Part shown: one piece after another, positions 60,701 to 62,000 of the stretch | Layout of the letters: every line of letters begins with the position of its first letter | How positions within the stretch are numbered: the stretch's first letter is position 1 | Origin: Glandiceps talaboti | Lineage: Eukaryota; Hemichordata; Enteropneusta; Spengelidae | NCBI RefSeq assembly: GCF_964340395.1 | Contig: NC_135556.1 | Span: 16,671,142 to 16,733,141 of the forward strand | DNA: 62,000 nucleotides | Direction of reading: 5' to 3' | Program-made: the position numbers and the translations under genes | The notes under the pieces: model-generated | Databases searched by the model: none | What the model was told of the DNA's origin: nothing | Seen by the model: the letters and a program-made list of their open reading frames with translations, nothing else

Positions 60701-61032
60701 TTTGTTATTGAAATTCTTATTGCCCTACAAAGAAATCAGTCATCCTTCCCTGTGAACATAAAAGTTTACATGTGAAACTCGCAACAGACCTGAAAAGCCA
60801 TAATTATTTGTTAGCTAGCAAAAATATACAATCAAAAATAAAGAACAGGTCAATAGCCTACCTTTTTGATAAACTTGGGATTAACATGAATGGTTGGTGG
60901 TGGAGCCATGATTGGCCATGCTGGATCTATAGTGTTAACCTTTACATCTAATGAATGAAGCTTGCTGCTTGGGAAATATTCATTCCAAGTGGTCCGTAAT
61001 TTAAACATTGCCTGCCTCGTTTTCTCATCAAC
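50290..61032 (-). CDS. PCF11: PCF11 cleavage and polyadenylation factor subunit (N-terminus missing)
   Basis: Subunit of cleavage factor IIm; binds the Pol II CTD and CLP1, and acts in pre-mRNA 3' cleavage and transcription termination in the nucleus. Exons in transcript order: 60862-61032, 59587-60006, 58384-59417, 57435-57585, 55582-57098, 54942-55030, 54277-54550, 53033-53259, 52253-52365, 51564-51656, 51075-51110, 50290-50529. All phases match, giving 1454 codons plus stop in the window (human about 1555). Visible order: end of the CID with linker (RTTWNEYFP, DPAWPI; 1-57), Gln/Glu-rich coiled coil (about 80-190), RDPR motifs and a Lys/Ser/Arg-rich RS-like region (200-540), degenerate GPR repeats in the 55582 exon, zinc finger 1 (C1234, C1237, H1252, H1256), the WYYKLDDWIKFEEID segment, zinc finger 2 (C1334, C1337, H1366, C1369), and an acidic tail. 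The first CID exons lie past the right edge. Confidence 0.95.
53502..53514. repeat. poly-G tract
   Basis: A run of about 13 G in the PCF11 intron between the exons at 53033 and 54277. Similar G runs occur at about 14969, 30487 and 30717. Confidence 0.85.
54737..54790. repeat. (CA)n microsatellite
   Basis: About 27 ca repeats followed by an A run and short (catg) repeats, in the PCF11 intron between the exons at 54277 and 54942. It gives a spurious cysteine/valine-rich frame on the minus strand. Confidence 0.95.
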
Positions 61033-61331
61033 CTAAAATAGTTTCCAGTTAGGTTATCAATTCAACACATGCAACACACAAACATGTTTCATGGTGAAAA
61101 CACTGGTCATAGTTAGAATAAACCAACTCCTGTTTGTCAAGTCGGTATCTGGAGCACAAAAACTGTCACAAAGCAGGACTGCCATTTGGACAACATATAG
61201 TCCTTATCAATTTATTTTATTGTGAGGGGGGTGTCATCTTTTTTATTGTGAGGAATTGGTTTATAAAATATTACATAACACAATAGTTGGAGTCAATTAG
61301 CTATCAACAACATACATACATGGAGTACACG

Positions 61332-61337
61332 TTTATT
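61332..61337 (-). terminator. possible poly(A) signal after the orphan exon
   Basis: AATAAA on the minus strand, about 210 bases below the stop of the open segment at 61548-61772. It fits a terminal exon but is a common hexamer in AT-rich DNA. Confidence 0.25.
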
Positions 61338-61547
61338 AAAATGACAATTTAGAACTTGAATTCATAATGAGTAACTAATTCTATACAATCCAACAGTCTG
61401 TGCTTAGTGTGACAATTCTGGTGCTTTCAGTATTCTTGGGTAGAACAAGCACTCCATCATGGGTGGGTATTACCATAAATGCAAATGACTGTAAATAGAC
61501 TTTAATATAAGATGATAACTTTTCAGCATTATGTCCATTACTGAAAT

Positions 61548-61772
61548 CTACAAAATAATAGCATGTAATAACTTTGTAACGATTTCATCGGTGGATAGAC
61601 ATGATTCTTGTTCTTCCAGCCAACACCTATCAACATGGTCAGAATGATGTAGGAGGCCACACCCTTCTAAGGTCCAGACTTGAGGAGCATTTGGCGACAA
61701 AGACTGGTCACAGGCTTCATACACATACACAGTTCTCCCTAACATGAGTGCCATAAAGCTCTCTTGTAATTT
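61548..61772 (-). CDS. orphan open exon, unidentified
   Basis: A minus-strand open segment of about 74 codons after a possible acceptor (gctcag at about 61773), ending in TAG. The composition is protein-like and not repetitive (for example QVWTLEGCGLLHHSDHVDRC). It does not resemble the CID sequence expected upstream of PCF11's 60862 exon. It could be the last exon of another gene or an alternative terminal exon. I do not recognise it. Confidence 0.3.
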   Translation of the reverse strand, partial: KLQESFMALMLGRTVYVYEACDQSLSPNAPQVWTLEGCGLLHHSDHVDRCWLEEQESCLSTDEIVTKLLHAIIL

Positions 61773-62000
61773 CTGAGCAGCGTCTTGGAGAAAATTACAT
61801 TCAAACCTTTTTTAAAATGGTACCAGCAATTACAAAAGGTGTTATGGTTCTCTAAGCCTTCCAGTTAAAAAAGATTCTATGAAGAACACTGAGAGCTCTT
61901 GCACTTAATCACTGTAATTTCTAAGAGGTATCTGACTGGTTTCAAGAAATGCAACAAGACTATTATTTGAATTCCACTTCTTGGAAAGGTTTAATGTCCG

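Overview
This is a eukaryotic nuclear window, almost certainly from an invertebrate animal. It has spliced genes with GT-AG introns, AT-rich introns full of microsatellites, minisatellites and fold-back elements, and three clearly metazoan proteins. One of these is malate synthase, the glyoxylate-cycle enzyme kept by many invertebrates but not by placental mammals. The species cannot be fixed from the sequence; a marine deuterostome or lophotrochozoan would fit.

Layout. (1) About 0.6-6.0 kb, plus strand: the 3' part of an unrecognised gene ('paralogue 1'), whose last three exons are well supported. (2) 6.56-26.18 kb, minus strand: a complete malate synthase gene with 13 coding exons and a 599-residue product. 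All exon phases join without a break and the catalytic motifs are intact. Inside its 8.5-kb intron 8, on the opposite strand, lies a second copy of the unrecognised gene ('paralogue 2', 13.6-17.3 kb), with a tandemly duplicated phase 1-1 exon. (3) 26.68-37.75 kb, plus strand: a Rab33-type small GTPase in two coding exons around a 10.3-kb intron. Its ATG lies 500 bp from the malate synthase ATG in divergent orientation, so the two genes probably share a promoter region. (4) 37.75-50.29 kb: a gene-poor stretch between convergent genes, holding MITE-like and other dispersed repeats. (5) 50.29-61.03 kb, minus strand: PCF11, the CID-containing pre-mRNA 3'-end processing and termination factor. Twelve exons give 1454 codons; the N-terminal half of the CID lies beyond the right edge.

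The most unusual structure is in malate synthase. Intron 7 consists almost entirely of about 20 tandem copies of a ~40-bp unit, and intron 8 opens with about 18 copies of a ~31-34-bp unit. In both arrays each unit is a copy of the neighbouring exon end plus its 5' splice site. Two consecutive introns are therefore filled with head-to-tail decoy splice donors. Other points of interest are a PTS2-like peroxisomal signal at the malate synthase N-terminus, a TTAA-flanked MITE family with a palindromic core, a pentanucleotide array whose block order looks like CpG decay, and an orphan open exon inside the PCF11 locus.
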